Assembly: GCA_018623495.1 (NCBI GenBank)
Contig: JAAZVP010000021.1
Location: 1 to 41,141, forward strand
Reading direction: 5' to 3'
Length of the DNA: 41,141 nt
Source of the DNA: Halothiobacillus sp.
GTDB taxonomy: Bacteria > Pseudomonadota > Gammaproteobacteria > JAAZVP01
The notes beneath the pieces are model-generated. The model did no database searches and was not told the DNA's origin. It saw only the letters and a list, made by a program, of their open reading frames with translations. Shown piece by piece: positions 29,749 through 36,886 of the stretch. The first letter of the stretch is position 1, and each line of letters starts with the position of its first letter. The position numbers and the translations under genes were made by a program.

Positions 29749-31457
29749 GAGTGCTCCTCCAGGCCCTGCATGGCCATCTGCAGGTCGGGAACGCGCTCGG
29801 GCGGTACGCTCATCAACCGCAGGGCACCGGCCATGATCCGCGAGAACACCGGCGCGGCCACCCGGCCGCCGCTGTATTCCTCGGTCTTCGGCTCGTCGAC
29901 CATGACGGCGAGCACGAACCGGGGGTCGTCCATCGGCGCCATGCCGGCGAACACGGCAGTGTAGCTGTCCTCCTCGTAGCCGCCGGCCCCCGGCTTGTGC
30001 ACGGTGCCGGTCTTGCCGGCCACGCTGTAGCCGGCCACCGCGGCGCGGGTGCCAGTGCCCCCGGGCTCGATGACCGCCTGCAAGATCTTGCGCAGCGAAC
30101 GCGCGGTGGCCGCCGGGATCACCTGGCGGCCAGCGGGCGGCTCGTCGAGCCTGAGCAGCGACACCGGCCGCCGCTGACCGTCGGCGGCGATCACGCCGTA
30201 GGCCCGGGCCAGCTGGAGCAGGGTCACGCTCATGCCGTAGCCGTAGGAATGCGCGGCGAAGTCGGCCCGATACCACTGGGAAAAATGGCGCAACCGCCCG
30301 GCGGCCTCGCCGGGGAAGCCGCTGCCCACGGCCTCGCCGATGCCTACCGCGGACAGCGTCCGCCAGAGCTGCTCGGGCTCCATGGACATGGCGATGCGGG
30401 TGGCACCGACGTTGCTGGATTTCTTGATCACCCCGGTAACGTCGAGCTGGCCGTAATTGCGGTGGTCCTTGATGGTGTAGCCGTCCACCCAGATGTAGCC
30501 GGGATGGGTGTCCACCGGCGTGTGCGGATCGTACGCGCCGCTCGCCAGGGCGGTGGCGACGGTGAACGGCTTCATCGTCGACCCCGGCTCGAAGGTGTCG
30601 ATGATGGCGCGGTTGCGGGTGGCCTCGGGGCGGATCTCGTCGCGGCGGTTGGGGTTGAACGAGGGCTGGTTGACCATGGCCAGCACCTCCCCCGTGTCGG
30701 CATCCAGGAGCACGGCCGAGCCGGCGCGCGCGCCACGCTCGCGGACCGCCTTCTTGAGCTCGCGATAGGCGAGATACTGGAGCCCGCGGTCGATGGACAG
30801 CACCAGGTCGCGGCCGGGCTCGGGCTCGCGCAGCTGCTCGACGTTTTCGACGATGCCGCCGCGGAGGTCCTTGATCACGCGCTTCTTGCCCGGGGTGCCG
30901 CTCAGCCAGTCGTCGAAGGCCAGCTCCAGGCCCTCCTGGCCGACACCGTCGATGTTGGTCAGGCCGATGAGCTGGGCGCACACCTCGCCGCCGGGGTAGA
31001 AGCGCCGGTATTCCCGCTGGAGATGGACCCCGGGAATGCCCAGCTCGCGGACCCGGGCGGCCATGTCCGGCGAGACGTGGCGGCGCACGTACATGAACTG
31101 GCGCCCCCGGTAATCCGCGACGCGCTCGGCGAGACCACCGGCATCCAGCCCCAGGGCCTCGGCCAGGGGCTCCAGGCGGCGGGGATCGGCGGGGAGATCG
31201 CGGGGATTGGCCCAGACCGTCTCCACCGGGGCGCTCACCGCCAGCGGCTCGCCGTTGCGGTCGGTGATCATGCCGCGGTGGGCAGGGATGGGCAGGGTGC
31301 GCAGATGGCGCGACTCGGCCTGGTCGCGCAGGAAATCGCCCTGCTCCACCTGCAGTTCCACGGCCCTCCAGAGGAGCACGCACGCGACCACGGCGAACCC
31401 GGCCAGCAACAGGCCGTGCCGCCAGGGGGGCGTCGTTGTGCCCGCTCTATTCGCCAT
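29745..31457 (-). CDS. ftsI: Division-specific transpeptidase FtsI (PBP3)
   Basis: FtsI is the class B penicillin-binding protein that crosslinks septal peptidoglycan together with FtsW. The protein has 570 residues. One membrane helix lies at about 14-31, then the pedestal domain beginning with RGMITDRNGEPLA near 61. The transpeptidase domain has all three active-site motifs: STMK with the nucleophile Ser at about 293, SSN at about 347-349 and KTGT at about 482-485. It overlaps ftsL and murE. Confidence 0.96.
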   Translation of the reverse strand: MANRAGTTTPPWRHGLLLAGFAVVACVLLWRAVELQVEQGDFLRDQAESRHLRTLPIPAHRGMITDRNGEPLAVSAPVETVWANPRDLPADPRRLEPLAEALGLDAGGLAERVADYRGRQFMYVRRHVSPDMAARVRELGIPGVHLQREYRRFYPGGEVCAQLIGLTNIDGVGQEGLELAFDDWLSGTPGKKRVIKDLRGGIVENVEQLREPEPGRDLVLSIDRGLQYLAYRELKKAVRERGARAGSAVLLDADTGEVLAMVNQPSFNPNRRDEIRPEATRNRAIIDTFEPGSTMKPFTVATALASGAYDPHTPVDTHPGYIWVDGYTIKDHRNYGQLDVTGVIKKSSNVGATRIAMSMEPEQLWRTLSAVGIGEAVGSGFPGEAAGRLRHFSQWYRADFAAHSYGYGMSVTLLQLARAYGVIAADGQRRPVSLLRLDEPPAGRQVIPAATARSLRKILQAVIEPGGTGTRAAVAGYSVAGKTGTVHKPGAGGYEEDSYTAVFAGMAPMDDPRFVLAVMVDEPKTEEYSGGRVAAPVFSRIMAGALRLMSVPPERVPDLQMAMQGLEEHS

Positions 31458-31725
31458 CGATCCTGACCATCACTCGCGATTCCTCGGACACCGGGACCAT
31501 GTCGAGCCGCTCCCGGGCGATGCGCTCGATGCGCCCGTCGGCGGTCAACGTCCCTTCCTCGATCTGCAACCGGGCCCACTCCACGTCCAGTTCATGACCC
31601 GCCTCCTGCAACGCCGAGAGCTCCACGAACAGCTGCCGGCTCTCGTGGCGCATGTAGATCACTGCCAGCGCCGAACCCAGCACCGCCAGCACCAGGCCCG
31701 CCACCAGCCAGGAGCGGCCGGCCAT
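31447..31725 (-). CDS. ftsL: Cell division protein FtsL
   Basis: FtsL is a small bitopic divisome protein that pairs with FtsB and FtsQ. The protein has 92 residues: a helix at about 4-24, then a leucine-zipper-like periplasmic coiled coil (LFVELSALQEAGHELDVEWA) and RIERIARERLDMVPVSEE, the family-typical end. The ATG overlaps the rsmH stop by one base, and the 3' end overlaps ftsI by 11 bp. Sequence conservation in this family is low, so length, topology and position carry the call. Confidence 0.92.
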   Translation of the reverse strand: MAGRSWLVAGLVLAVLGSALAVIYMRHESRQLFVELSALQEAGHELDVEWARLQIEEGTLTADGRIERIARERLDMVPVSEESRVMVRIDGE

Positions 31726-32663
31726 CACAGCCGCTCCGCGACCCGCAGCACCGCGCTGCGGGCCCGGGGGTTGGCCCGGCACTCCTCGGCATCGGCGCGC
31801 TGCTGGCGGCCCACCGGCTTCAGCGTGCGCCCCTCGGGCTCGCCGGTGACCGGCACCTCGGGCGGCAGCTCGCGGCCCCTGGCCTGGGCGCGGATGAAAC
31901 GCTTGACCCGCCGGTCCTCCAGCGAATGGAAACTGATCACCGCCAGTCGCCCGCCCGGGGCGAGCACCGCCACCGCCTGTTCGAGGACGGCATCCAGCTC
32001 CTCCAGTTCCCGGTTCACCCGTATCCGGATGGCCTGGAAGCTGCGCGTGGCCGGGTGCTTGCCCGGCTCGCGCCGGGGCACCGCGGCCTCGATCAGCGCC
32101 ACCAGCTGGTCGGTGGTCGCCAGCGGGCCCTGGTCACGGGCCTCGACGATCCGCCGGGCGATGCGCCGGGAAAAGCGCTCTTCGCCGTACTCGAACAGCA
32201 CCCGGGCGATCTCGCGCTCCCCCGCGCGGTTGAGCCATTCGGCAGCACTCTCGCCCGCATCGGGGTCCATGCGCATGTCCAGCGGACCGGGGCGCATGAA
32301 ACTGAAGCCCCGCCCGGCATCGTCCAGCTGCGGCGAGGACACCCCGAGATCCAGGAGCACCCCGTCCACCGACCCGCTCCATCCCAGCGCCTCCACCTGC
32401 TCGGCCAGCGAGGAAAACGCCGCCCGCCGGATGCAGAAGCGCGGGTCGTCACCGAAGCGCGCGCGGCCCACGGCCACCGCCTCGGGATCGCGGTCCAGCG
32501 CCAGCAGTCCACCGTCCTCCCCCAGCCGCTCGAGGATCGCCGCCGAATGACCGCCACGACCGAAGGTGGCGTCCACGTAGCGGCCGTCGGGGCGGACCGC
32601 CAGCGCCTCGATCGACGCCTCCAGCAGCACCGGCCGGTGGGCCTGGGCGGCAGCCGCGCTCAC
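31725..32663 (-). CDS. rsmH: 16S rRNA (cytosine-1402-N4)-methyltransferase RsmH
   Basis: RsmH (MraW) methylates N4 of C1402 in 16S rRNA with S-adenosylmethionine. The protein has 312 residues. It has [13 protein letters not shown] at the N-terminus, the SAM motif [16 protein letters not shown] near 34, [16 protein letters not shown] near 105 and [16 protein letters not shown] near 250. The start is a GTG at 32663 that overlaps the mraZ stop (GTGA); upstream frame residues do not match the family. RsmI, which modifies the 2'-OH of the same nucleotide, is also in this window (35903-36754). Confidence 0.95.
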   Translation of the reverse strand: MSAAAAQAHRPVLLEASIEALAVRPDGRYVDATFGRGGHSAAILERLGEDGGLLALDRDPEAVAVGRARFGDDPRFCIRRAAFSSLAEQVEALGWSGSVDGVLLDLGVSSPQLDDAGRGFSFMRPGPLDMRMDPDAGESAAEWLNRAGEREIARVLFEYGEERFSRRIARRIVEARDQGPLATTDQLVALIEAAVPRREPGKHPATRSFQAIRIRVNRELEELDAVLEQAVAVLAPGGRLAVISFHSLEDRRVKRFIRAQARGRELPPEVPVTGEPEGRTLKPVGRQQRADAEECRANPRARSAVLRVAERL

Positions 32664-33118
32664 AGCGAGAGCTCGCTCAGGGCCGCGGGCATCTCCTCGT
32701 CCTCCTCGCCCTCGGCGGTCAGCCAGTCGTCGCGCAGGCGATCCCAGGCGGCCTCGTCCCACAACTCGAACTTCTTGCCCTGCCCCACCAGCACGGCGGC
32801 CTTGTCCAGGCCGGCGAAGTCGCGCAACTCGGGAGCCACCAGCAGGCGACCGCTGGCATCCAGGTTCACCTCGGTGGCATGACCGATGAGCATCCGCTTG
32901 ATGCGCTTGGCCATGCGATTGAAGCTCGGCAGGGCATCGATCTTGGCCTCGATCTCCTGCCAGGTGGGGAGGGGGTAGACGTTCAGGCAGCGCTCATCGG
33001 TATCGATGGTCATCACGATGCGACCGTCGCACTTCTCGCGCAGGGCATCACGGTGCCGGCTGGGCACCGCGATACGGCCCTTGCTGTCGAGATTGAGCTT
33101 GTTGATCCCCCGGAACAC
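32660..33118 (-). CDS. mraZ: Transcriptional regulator MraZ
   Basis: MraZ is the DNA-binding first gene of the dcw cluster; in E. coli it represses its own operon. The protein has 152 residues with two SpoVT/AbrB-like halves, each with the family DxxGR motif: [15 protein letters not shown] at about 9-23 and [15 protein letters not shown] at about 85-99. The start is GTG at 33118 (GTG-TTC-CGG), with no clear ribosome site. The C-terminus is unusually acidic (EGEEDEE). MraZ-type binding repeats lie 35-59 bases upstream. Confidence 0.95.
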   Translation of the reverse strand: MFRGINKLNLDSKGRIAVPSRHRDALREKCDGRIVMTIDTDERCLNVYPLPTWQEIEAKIDALPSFNRMAKRIKRMLIGHATEVNLDASGRLLVAPELRDFAGLDKAAVLVGQGKKFELWDEAAWDRLRDDWLTAEGEEDEEMPAALSELSL

Positions 33119-33152
33119 TCAAGCGCCCGCCCTGTCGGTTTGCTGGAGCTCT

Positions 33153-33177
33153 CCCCACAAAGCCCCACTTTTCTCCA
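33153..33177 (-). promoter_or_regulatory. MraZ boxes ahead of mraZ
   Basis: The minus strand reads TGGAG-AAAAG-TGGGG-CTTTG-TGGGG: three TGGGN-type repeats (the first with one mismatch) separated by exactly 5 bases. This is the arrangement described for MraZ binding in E. coli. They lie between the proposed promoter and the mraZ start, so occupied boxes would block early transcription of the cluster. Confidence 0.8.
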
Positions 33178-33186
33178 CTTACCGAC

Positions 33187-33215
33187 ACTATAGGCGGCAC
33201 CCCGAGCCTTTGCAA
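33187..33215 (-). promoter_or_regulatory. Promoter of the dcw cluster (Pmra)
   Basis: On the minus strand, TTGCAA (33210-33215) and TATAGT (33187-33192) are separated by exactly 17 bases. The -10 matches five of six consensus bases, the -35 four of six. The predicted start point falls just before the MraZ boxes. Confidence 0.65.
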
Positions 33216-33355
33216 GCACGGGAAATCGCGATTTTTGGTGAGCGCACAAGGATTTAGGCGCGATTGGCGACACCCGGGACAAACCCCCGGGAAGGCACAA
33301 GAAAAGCAACCCGTTAGGTCGAGAAACCTAAAGTGGAGTGTGAAGAAAACCGAGG

Positions 33356-33383
33356 TGGGAGAAAGTGGGAGGAAGAAATGGGA
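33356..33383 (+). promoter_or_regulatory. Second cluster of TGGGA repeats at the end of rnpB
   Basis: The plus strand reads TGGGA-GAAAG-TGGGA with the exact 5-base spacing of MraZ boxes, followed 8 bases later by a third TGGGA that enters the rnpB 3' end. The orientation is opposite to the boxes at 33153-33177. It could be an auxiliary MraZ site or a purine-rich coincidence. Confidence 0.25.
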
Positions 33384-33730
33384 GCCAGCCGGTAAGCCGG
33401 GTTCTGTCGGGGACAGTCATTCCTCTGGGACATGCGTCACCGCATGCCTCGAGCGATCTACCCGGGAGCGACGCGGGCCACGCCGATGCTCCCCTATTTG
33501 ATCTTGCTCCGGGTGGGGTTTACCGTGCCGGTCCTGTTGCCAGGCGCCGCGGTGCGCTCTTACCGCACCTTTTCACCCTTGCCGGCAGCCGAGGCTGCTT
33601 GGGCGGTCTGTTTTCTGTGGCACTTTCCGTGGGCTCACGCCCCCCAGGCGTTACCTGGCACCCTGCCCTGCGGAGCCCGGACTTTCCTCCACCGCGGCTC
33701 GCGCGGCAGCGACTGCCAGGCCGACTCCAG
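33376..33730 (-). ncRNA. rnpB: RNase P RNA (type A)
   Basis: This is the catalytic RNA that trims the 5' leader of tRNA precursors. The conserved region I, GGAGGAAAGUCCGGGCUCC, is read on the minus strand at 33672-33690. Near the 3' end the conserved stretch with AGAGGAAUGACUGUCC and ACAGAACCCGGCUUA lies at 33393-33426. The segment CCCACCCGGAGCAAG plus CAAAUAGGGG is also present. The 5' GGAGUCGGCC and the 3' segment at 33381-33392 can pair as helix P1 with G-U pairs, which sets the ends to within a few bases. TATTGT at 33741-33746 is a possible -10. No U-rich terminator directly follows. Confidence 0.93.
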
Positions 33731-33739
33731 CGCGTAGTT

Positions 33740-33745
33740 TACAAT
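33740..33745 (+). promoter_or_regulatory. Possible -10 for the TPR gene
   Basis: TACAAT matches the -10 consensus at five of six positions, 50 bases before the ATG at 33795. It overlaps the region that must also hold the rnpB promoter on the other strand. Its upstream -35 would lie inside rnpB and is not clear. Confidence 0.3.
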
Positions 33746-33794
33746 ACATCCCTTTTCCCGGGGACCCCCGTAACCGCAAGCGACCCCTCTGCCC

Positions 33795-35159
33795 ATGACT
33801 TCCGAGACCCCGAACCAGGACCTTCTGCCCCTGCTCCAGGCCCTTGGCGGCCCCGTCGAACCCGACCTGCTGGAGGCGCTCGCGGGCCAGGCACCGGCCG
33901 AAGCCGCCCTGGCCGCGCTGGAAAAGGCCGGCGCGGTCCGCCGCGATCCCGCCGACCCGACCGCCCTCGAACCCCTCGACCCCGACGCCGTGGACCCGGC
34001 GGCGGCCGATCACTGGATTGCCCGGCTCGAGGCCCAGCAGCTGGCGGCCGGGAATCCCGAGCCCCGGATCGACGAGGCCATCCTCGCCCTGGGGCCGGCG
34101 GCCGGACGACGGGAACCGGTCTTCGCCGCCGGCGACCGGCTGGCCACCTTCCAGTTCAACCGCGGCGACCTGGAGGCCGCCCGGGCGACCTGCGAACGGG
34201 CCCTGGCATTGGGTGAAGACCTCGCCCTGCGCCACGCCCTGGGCCTGGTGGACGCCGCCGAGGGCGACGACGAGGCCGCCATCGCCAATCTCGAACGGGC
34301 GCTCGAGGCCGCGCCCGGCGAACGCGACCCGGAAATCACCCGCGAGTACGCCGCCACCCAGGCCCACCTGGCCGAGCAGTTGTTCGGCCGGGGCAACCTG
34401 TTTCGCGCCATGCGGCTGTGGGAAGACGCCGTGAAGGAACTGGCGGCGATCGGCGAACGCGAGGACCGCGCCGGCCTGCTGGACGTGCTCGCCAGCGTAC
34501 TGGCCCAGCAGGGCGATCCCGAGGGGGCCGAGGAACGCTGGCGCGAGGCCGGCACCCTCTACGCCGAGGCGGGCGACGTCGCCGGCGAAGCCACGGTACT
34601 GGCCCGTCGCGCCTGGCTGGCCGAGTCCAGCGGGCACGACAACCGGGCCCGGGAACTGGAGGACCGCGCCTGCCGGGCGCTGGAAGAGGCCGGGCTTTGG
34701 AGCGACCTGGCCGTGCTGCTCAACAAGTTGGGCGCCCACCGCAAGGACGGCGACCTCCTCGCCCAGGCCTTCTGGCTCGCCCTCCAGCGCGAGGATGTCC
34801 CGCTCGAGGCGCTGGTGAACCTGGACGCCTACTTCGTCCAGGAACTGGGCCGGGAATCCGAGGCCGCGCCGTGGATCGCCGGGGCCACGCTCAGGCGCAT
34901 GGAGACCGACGCCGACCGCGATCACCCGCGCTTCCCGGAACTCTACCGGGTGACGCTCGACCTGTTTCTCTCGTCGGTGAAGGCACAGGGCATTCCCGAA
35001 ACCGAGATCCGGGAATGGACCGCCGAAAACGGCCTGCAGGATCCGGCCGTGGTGTTTCCCCGGGCCCTGGAAACCCTCGCCGCGCACGTCCCCGGGAACC
35101 AGTGGCGTTTCTCGCCCGGGGACTTTCCCGGCAACGGAAACCGAAACCCCGCCGTTTGA
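33795..35159 (+). CDS. TPR-repeat protein of unknown function
   Basis: The 454-residue protein has no signal peptide or membrane helix, so it is probably cytoplasmic. Residues 1-75 look like a small helical or winged-helix-like region (LLEALAGQAPAEAALAALEKAGAVRRD). From about 105 to 320 there is a run of TPR-like helix pairs, for example FNRGDLEAARATCERALALG and LASVLAQQGDPEGAEERWRE. The last 100 residues are less repetitive and end in a Gly/Asn/Pro-rich tail. I recognise no catalytic motif. Such proteins usually act as binding scaffolds; the partner here is unknown. It is a single transcription unit between rnpB and the H-NS-like gene, with its own terminator. Confidence 0.85.
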   Translation: MTSETPNQDLLPLLQALGGPVEPDLLEALAGQAPAEAALAALEKAGAVRRDPADPTALEPLDPDAVDPAAADHWIARLEAQQLAAGNPEPRIDEAILALGPAAGRREPVFAAGDRLATFQFNRGDLEAARATCERALALGEDLALRHALGLVDAAEGDDEAAIANLERALEAAPGERDPEITREYAATQAHLAEQLFGRGNLFRAMRLWEDAVKELAAIGEREDRAGLLDVLASVLAQQGDPEGAEERWREAGTLYAEAGDVAGEATVLARRAWLAESSGHDNRARELEDRACRALEEAGLWSDLAVLLNKLGAHRKDGDLLAQAFWLALQREDVPLEALVNLDAYFVQELGRESEAAPWIAGATLRRMETDADRDHPRFPELYRVTLDLFLSSVKAQGIPETEIREWTAENGLQDPAVVFPRALETLAAHVPGNQWRFSPGDFPGNGNRNPAV

Positions 35160-35172
35160 GCGCCTTGCCCCG

Positions 35173-35208
35173 CCCGGCCGCGATTCCCTTTTCGGCCGGG
35201 TTTGTTTT
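35173..35208 (+). terminator. Rho-independent terminator after the TPR gene
   Basis: The perfect 8-bp stem cccggccg (35173-35180) / cggccggg (35193-35200) is followed by TTTGTTTT, 13 bases after the stop codon. Confidence 0.85.
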
Positions 35209-35275
35209 CAGGGCCGTCACAACTACAATGGAAAAACCGATTTGGTGATTGGCTAACGAAAACGCAGGAGCGCAA

Positions 35276-35629
35276 ATGGACAACAAGCCCGACGTGGAAA
35301 ACCTCGACCTCTCCGTCTATTCCGTCGAGGAACTCGAAGACCTGACCAAGCGCATTCAGCTCACGCTCAAGGAAAAACGCCAGGTGGAAATGCGCGAACT
35401 GCGCCGCAAGGCCCGGGAAATGGCGGACTCCATGGGCATGGAACTCGAAGAAGTGCTGGGTCTTTCCAAGGGCAAACGCGGGCGCAGCAGCGGCAAGCGC
35501 AAGGCGAGGATCAAGTACCGCAACCCGCAAAACCCGGAACAGACCTGGACCGGCCGGGGCATGCGCCCGGTATGGCTGCGGGAGAAACTCGAGCAGGGCG
35601 CCAACCTCGAGGACTTCAGGGTCGACTGA
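35276..35629 (+). CDS. H-NS family nucleoid protein
   Basis: This DNA-binding protein of the H-NS/BpH3 type silences AT-rich DNA. It has 117 residues: an N-terminal helical oligomerisation region (about 10-60, YSVEELEDLTKRIQLTLKEK), a basic linker (GKRGRSSGKRKARIK) and the C-terminal DNA-binding domain with YRNPQNPEQTWTGRGMRPVW. The TWTGRG-R-P-W pattern, with Met in the first variable place, is the family signature that inserts into the minor groove. ATG 35276 has an AGGAG ribosome site 6-7 bases upstream; an in-frame TTG at 35249 has none. It has its own terminator. Its codons look more A-rich than those of its neighbours. Confidence 0.92.
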   Translation: MDNKPDVENLDLSVYSVEELEDLTKRIQLTLKEKRQVEMRELRRKAREMADSMGMELEEVLGLSKGKRGRSSGKRKARIKYRNPQNPEQTWTGRGMRPVWLREKLEQGANLEDFRVD

Positions 35630-35650
35630 AGCCCGCCGAGCGCCGAGGAG

Positions 35651-35679
35651 AAAACCGGAACGCCCGTTCCGGTTTTTTT
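35651..35679 (+). terminator. Rho-independent terminator after the H-NS-like gene
   Basis: The 11-bp stem aaaaccggaac (35651-35661) / gttccggtttt (35666-35676) has a 4-base loop and continues into a T-run to 35679. It lies 22 bases after the stop codon. Confidence 0.92.
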
Positions 35680-35828
35680 GGTGCATCGCATCTTGCCGTG
35701 AAACCGGGGGCATATCCGCGATGTGACAGGGATTTCGCGCACCTTTGGGGCCGATATCCTTCCTCTGCGCGTGTTGCCGGGTGCGCGAGGCCCTTTCCAT
35801 TGCTTGGCCAATAGAAAGTACCCTTCGA

Positions 35829-35850
35829 TCCGGGCACCCCGGCGCCCGGA
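35829..35850 (-). terminator. Hairpin after rsmI
   Basis: The 7-bp arms tccgggc and gcccgga flank an 8-base loop, 53 bases past the rsmI stop on the minus strand. There is no T-tract. The rest of the 35680-35902 gap holds nothing I can identify. Confidence 0.35.
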
Positions 35851-35902
35851 CCCTTCGGGTAAACCTCGTCGCCGGAATGGCGAGCCTTTGCGCCGGCGTG
35901 CG

Positions 35903-36754
35903 CTAGCGTGAATCCCGCCGATCCTTCAGCGCCAACCCCAGCGCGTAGTAATCACGCTTTTTCCCGCCCAGCGTGCGCGCAGCGATTTCCGCGGCCACCC
36001 CCGGTTTCACGTGGGGCAAGAGGTTCTCCAGCAATCGCCCGGCATCCACCGATTCGCCCGCCGGCGGGTTTTCCGCCCCGCGGACCACGACGACGAATTC
36101 CCCCTTCTGCTGGACCGGGTCGTGATCCAGCCATTCGGCCAGTTCCGCCACGCTCCCCCGGCGCACGGTTTCGAAACGCTTGGTCAGTTCACGGCTCAGC
36201 GTGGCCTCGCGTTCCGGCGAAAACACCGCGACCAGGTCGTCCAGAAAGGCGCGGATGCGATGACTCGATTCATAGAAGACCAGGGTGCGCGGCTCGCCGA
36301 CCAGTCCCTCGAGCCGCCGGCGCCGCTTGCCCCCCTGGGCAGGCAGGAAACCCTCGAAACAGAAGCGGTCCGAGGGCAGGCCGGCCACCGACAGCGCGGC
36401 GATCATCGCCGAGGGCCCCGGGACCGGCGAGACCCGGATCCCGGCCTCCAGGGCCGCGCGCACGAGGTGGTAACCGGGATCGCTCACCAGGGGCGTGCCG
36501 GCATCGGAGACCAGGGCCACCGACTCGCCGGCCTGCAACGCCGACACCAGCCCCGCCAGGCGCTGGCGCTCGTTGTGGTCGTGGTAGGCCACCAGCCGTG
36601 CCCGGATACCGAAATGCGCCAGCAGCCGGCCGCTGTGACGGGTATCCTCCGCGGCCACCCGGTCCACCGCCCCCAGCACCTCCAGCGCCCGCGGGCTGAT
36701 GTCGTCCAGGTTGCCGATGGGGGTGGCCACGACGTAGAGGGTTGCGCTGCTCAT
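35903..36754 (-). CDS. rsmI: 16S rRNA (cytidine-1402-2'-O)-methyltransferase RsmI
   Basis: RsmI methylates the ribose of C1402 in 16S rRNA. The protein has 283 residues. It has LYVVATPIGNLDDISPRAL at the N-terminus, AAEDTRHSGRLL near 34, ALVSDAGTPLVSDPGYHLV near 80 and the SAM-pocket loop PVPGPSAMIAALSVAGLPSD near 108. FYESSHRI follows near 160. It is divergent from lpoA, the usual neighbourhood (rsmI / lpoA-yraN-diaA) in Gammaproteobacteria. Confidence 0.95.
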   Translation of the reverse strand: MSSATLYVVATPIGNLDDISPRALEVLGAVDRVAAEDTRHSGRLLAHFGIRARLVAYHDHNERQRLAGLVSALQAGESVALVSDAGTPLVSDPGYHLVRAALEAGIRVSPVPGPSAMIAALSVAGLPSDRFCFEGFLPAQGGKRRRRLEGLVGEPRTLVFYESSHRIRAFLDDLVAVFSPEREATLSRELTKRFETVRRGSVAELAEWLDHDPVQQKGEFVVVVRGAENPPAGESVDAGRLLENLLPHVKPGVAAEIAARTLGGKKRDYYALGLALKDRRDSR

Positions 36755-36780
36755 CGATGCCTCCTCGGGGGCGAGTTCGC

Positions 36781-36786
36781 TATAAT
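36781..36786 (+). promoter_or_regulatory. -10 box of the lpoA promoter
   Basis: TATAAT is a perfect -10 hexamer, 100 bases before the lpoA start in the divergent rsmI-lpoA gap. No convincing -35 is seen 16-18 bases upstream. On the other strand TAGAAT (36824-36829) could serve rsmI. Confidence 0.45.
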
Positions 36787-36886
36787 CGGACGCTTCGCGC
36801 CGGGACCGACCGGCCCGTCCGCCATTCTACCGGCCGGCACGGCAAACGGTTGAGGCAGGCCTATCCAGCAGCGAAAGGGTGAGCGA

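Noticed and set aside
33314-33331. Small inverted repeat ttaggt / acctaa between rnpB and mraZ
   Set aside because: The 6-bp stem with a 6-base loop is too weak for a terminator and the downstream T-run is interrupted.
35680-35902. Possible small gene in the gap between the H-NS-like gene and rsmI
   Set aside because: Short frames here have no ribosome site or recognisable domain, and the sequence is mostly hairpin-rich intergenic DNA.
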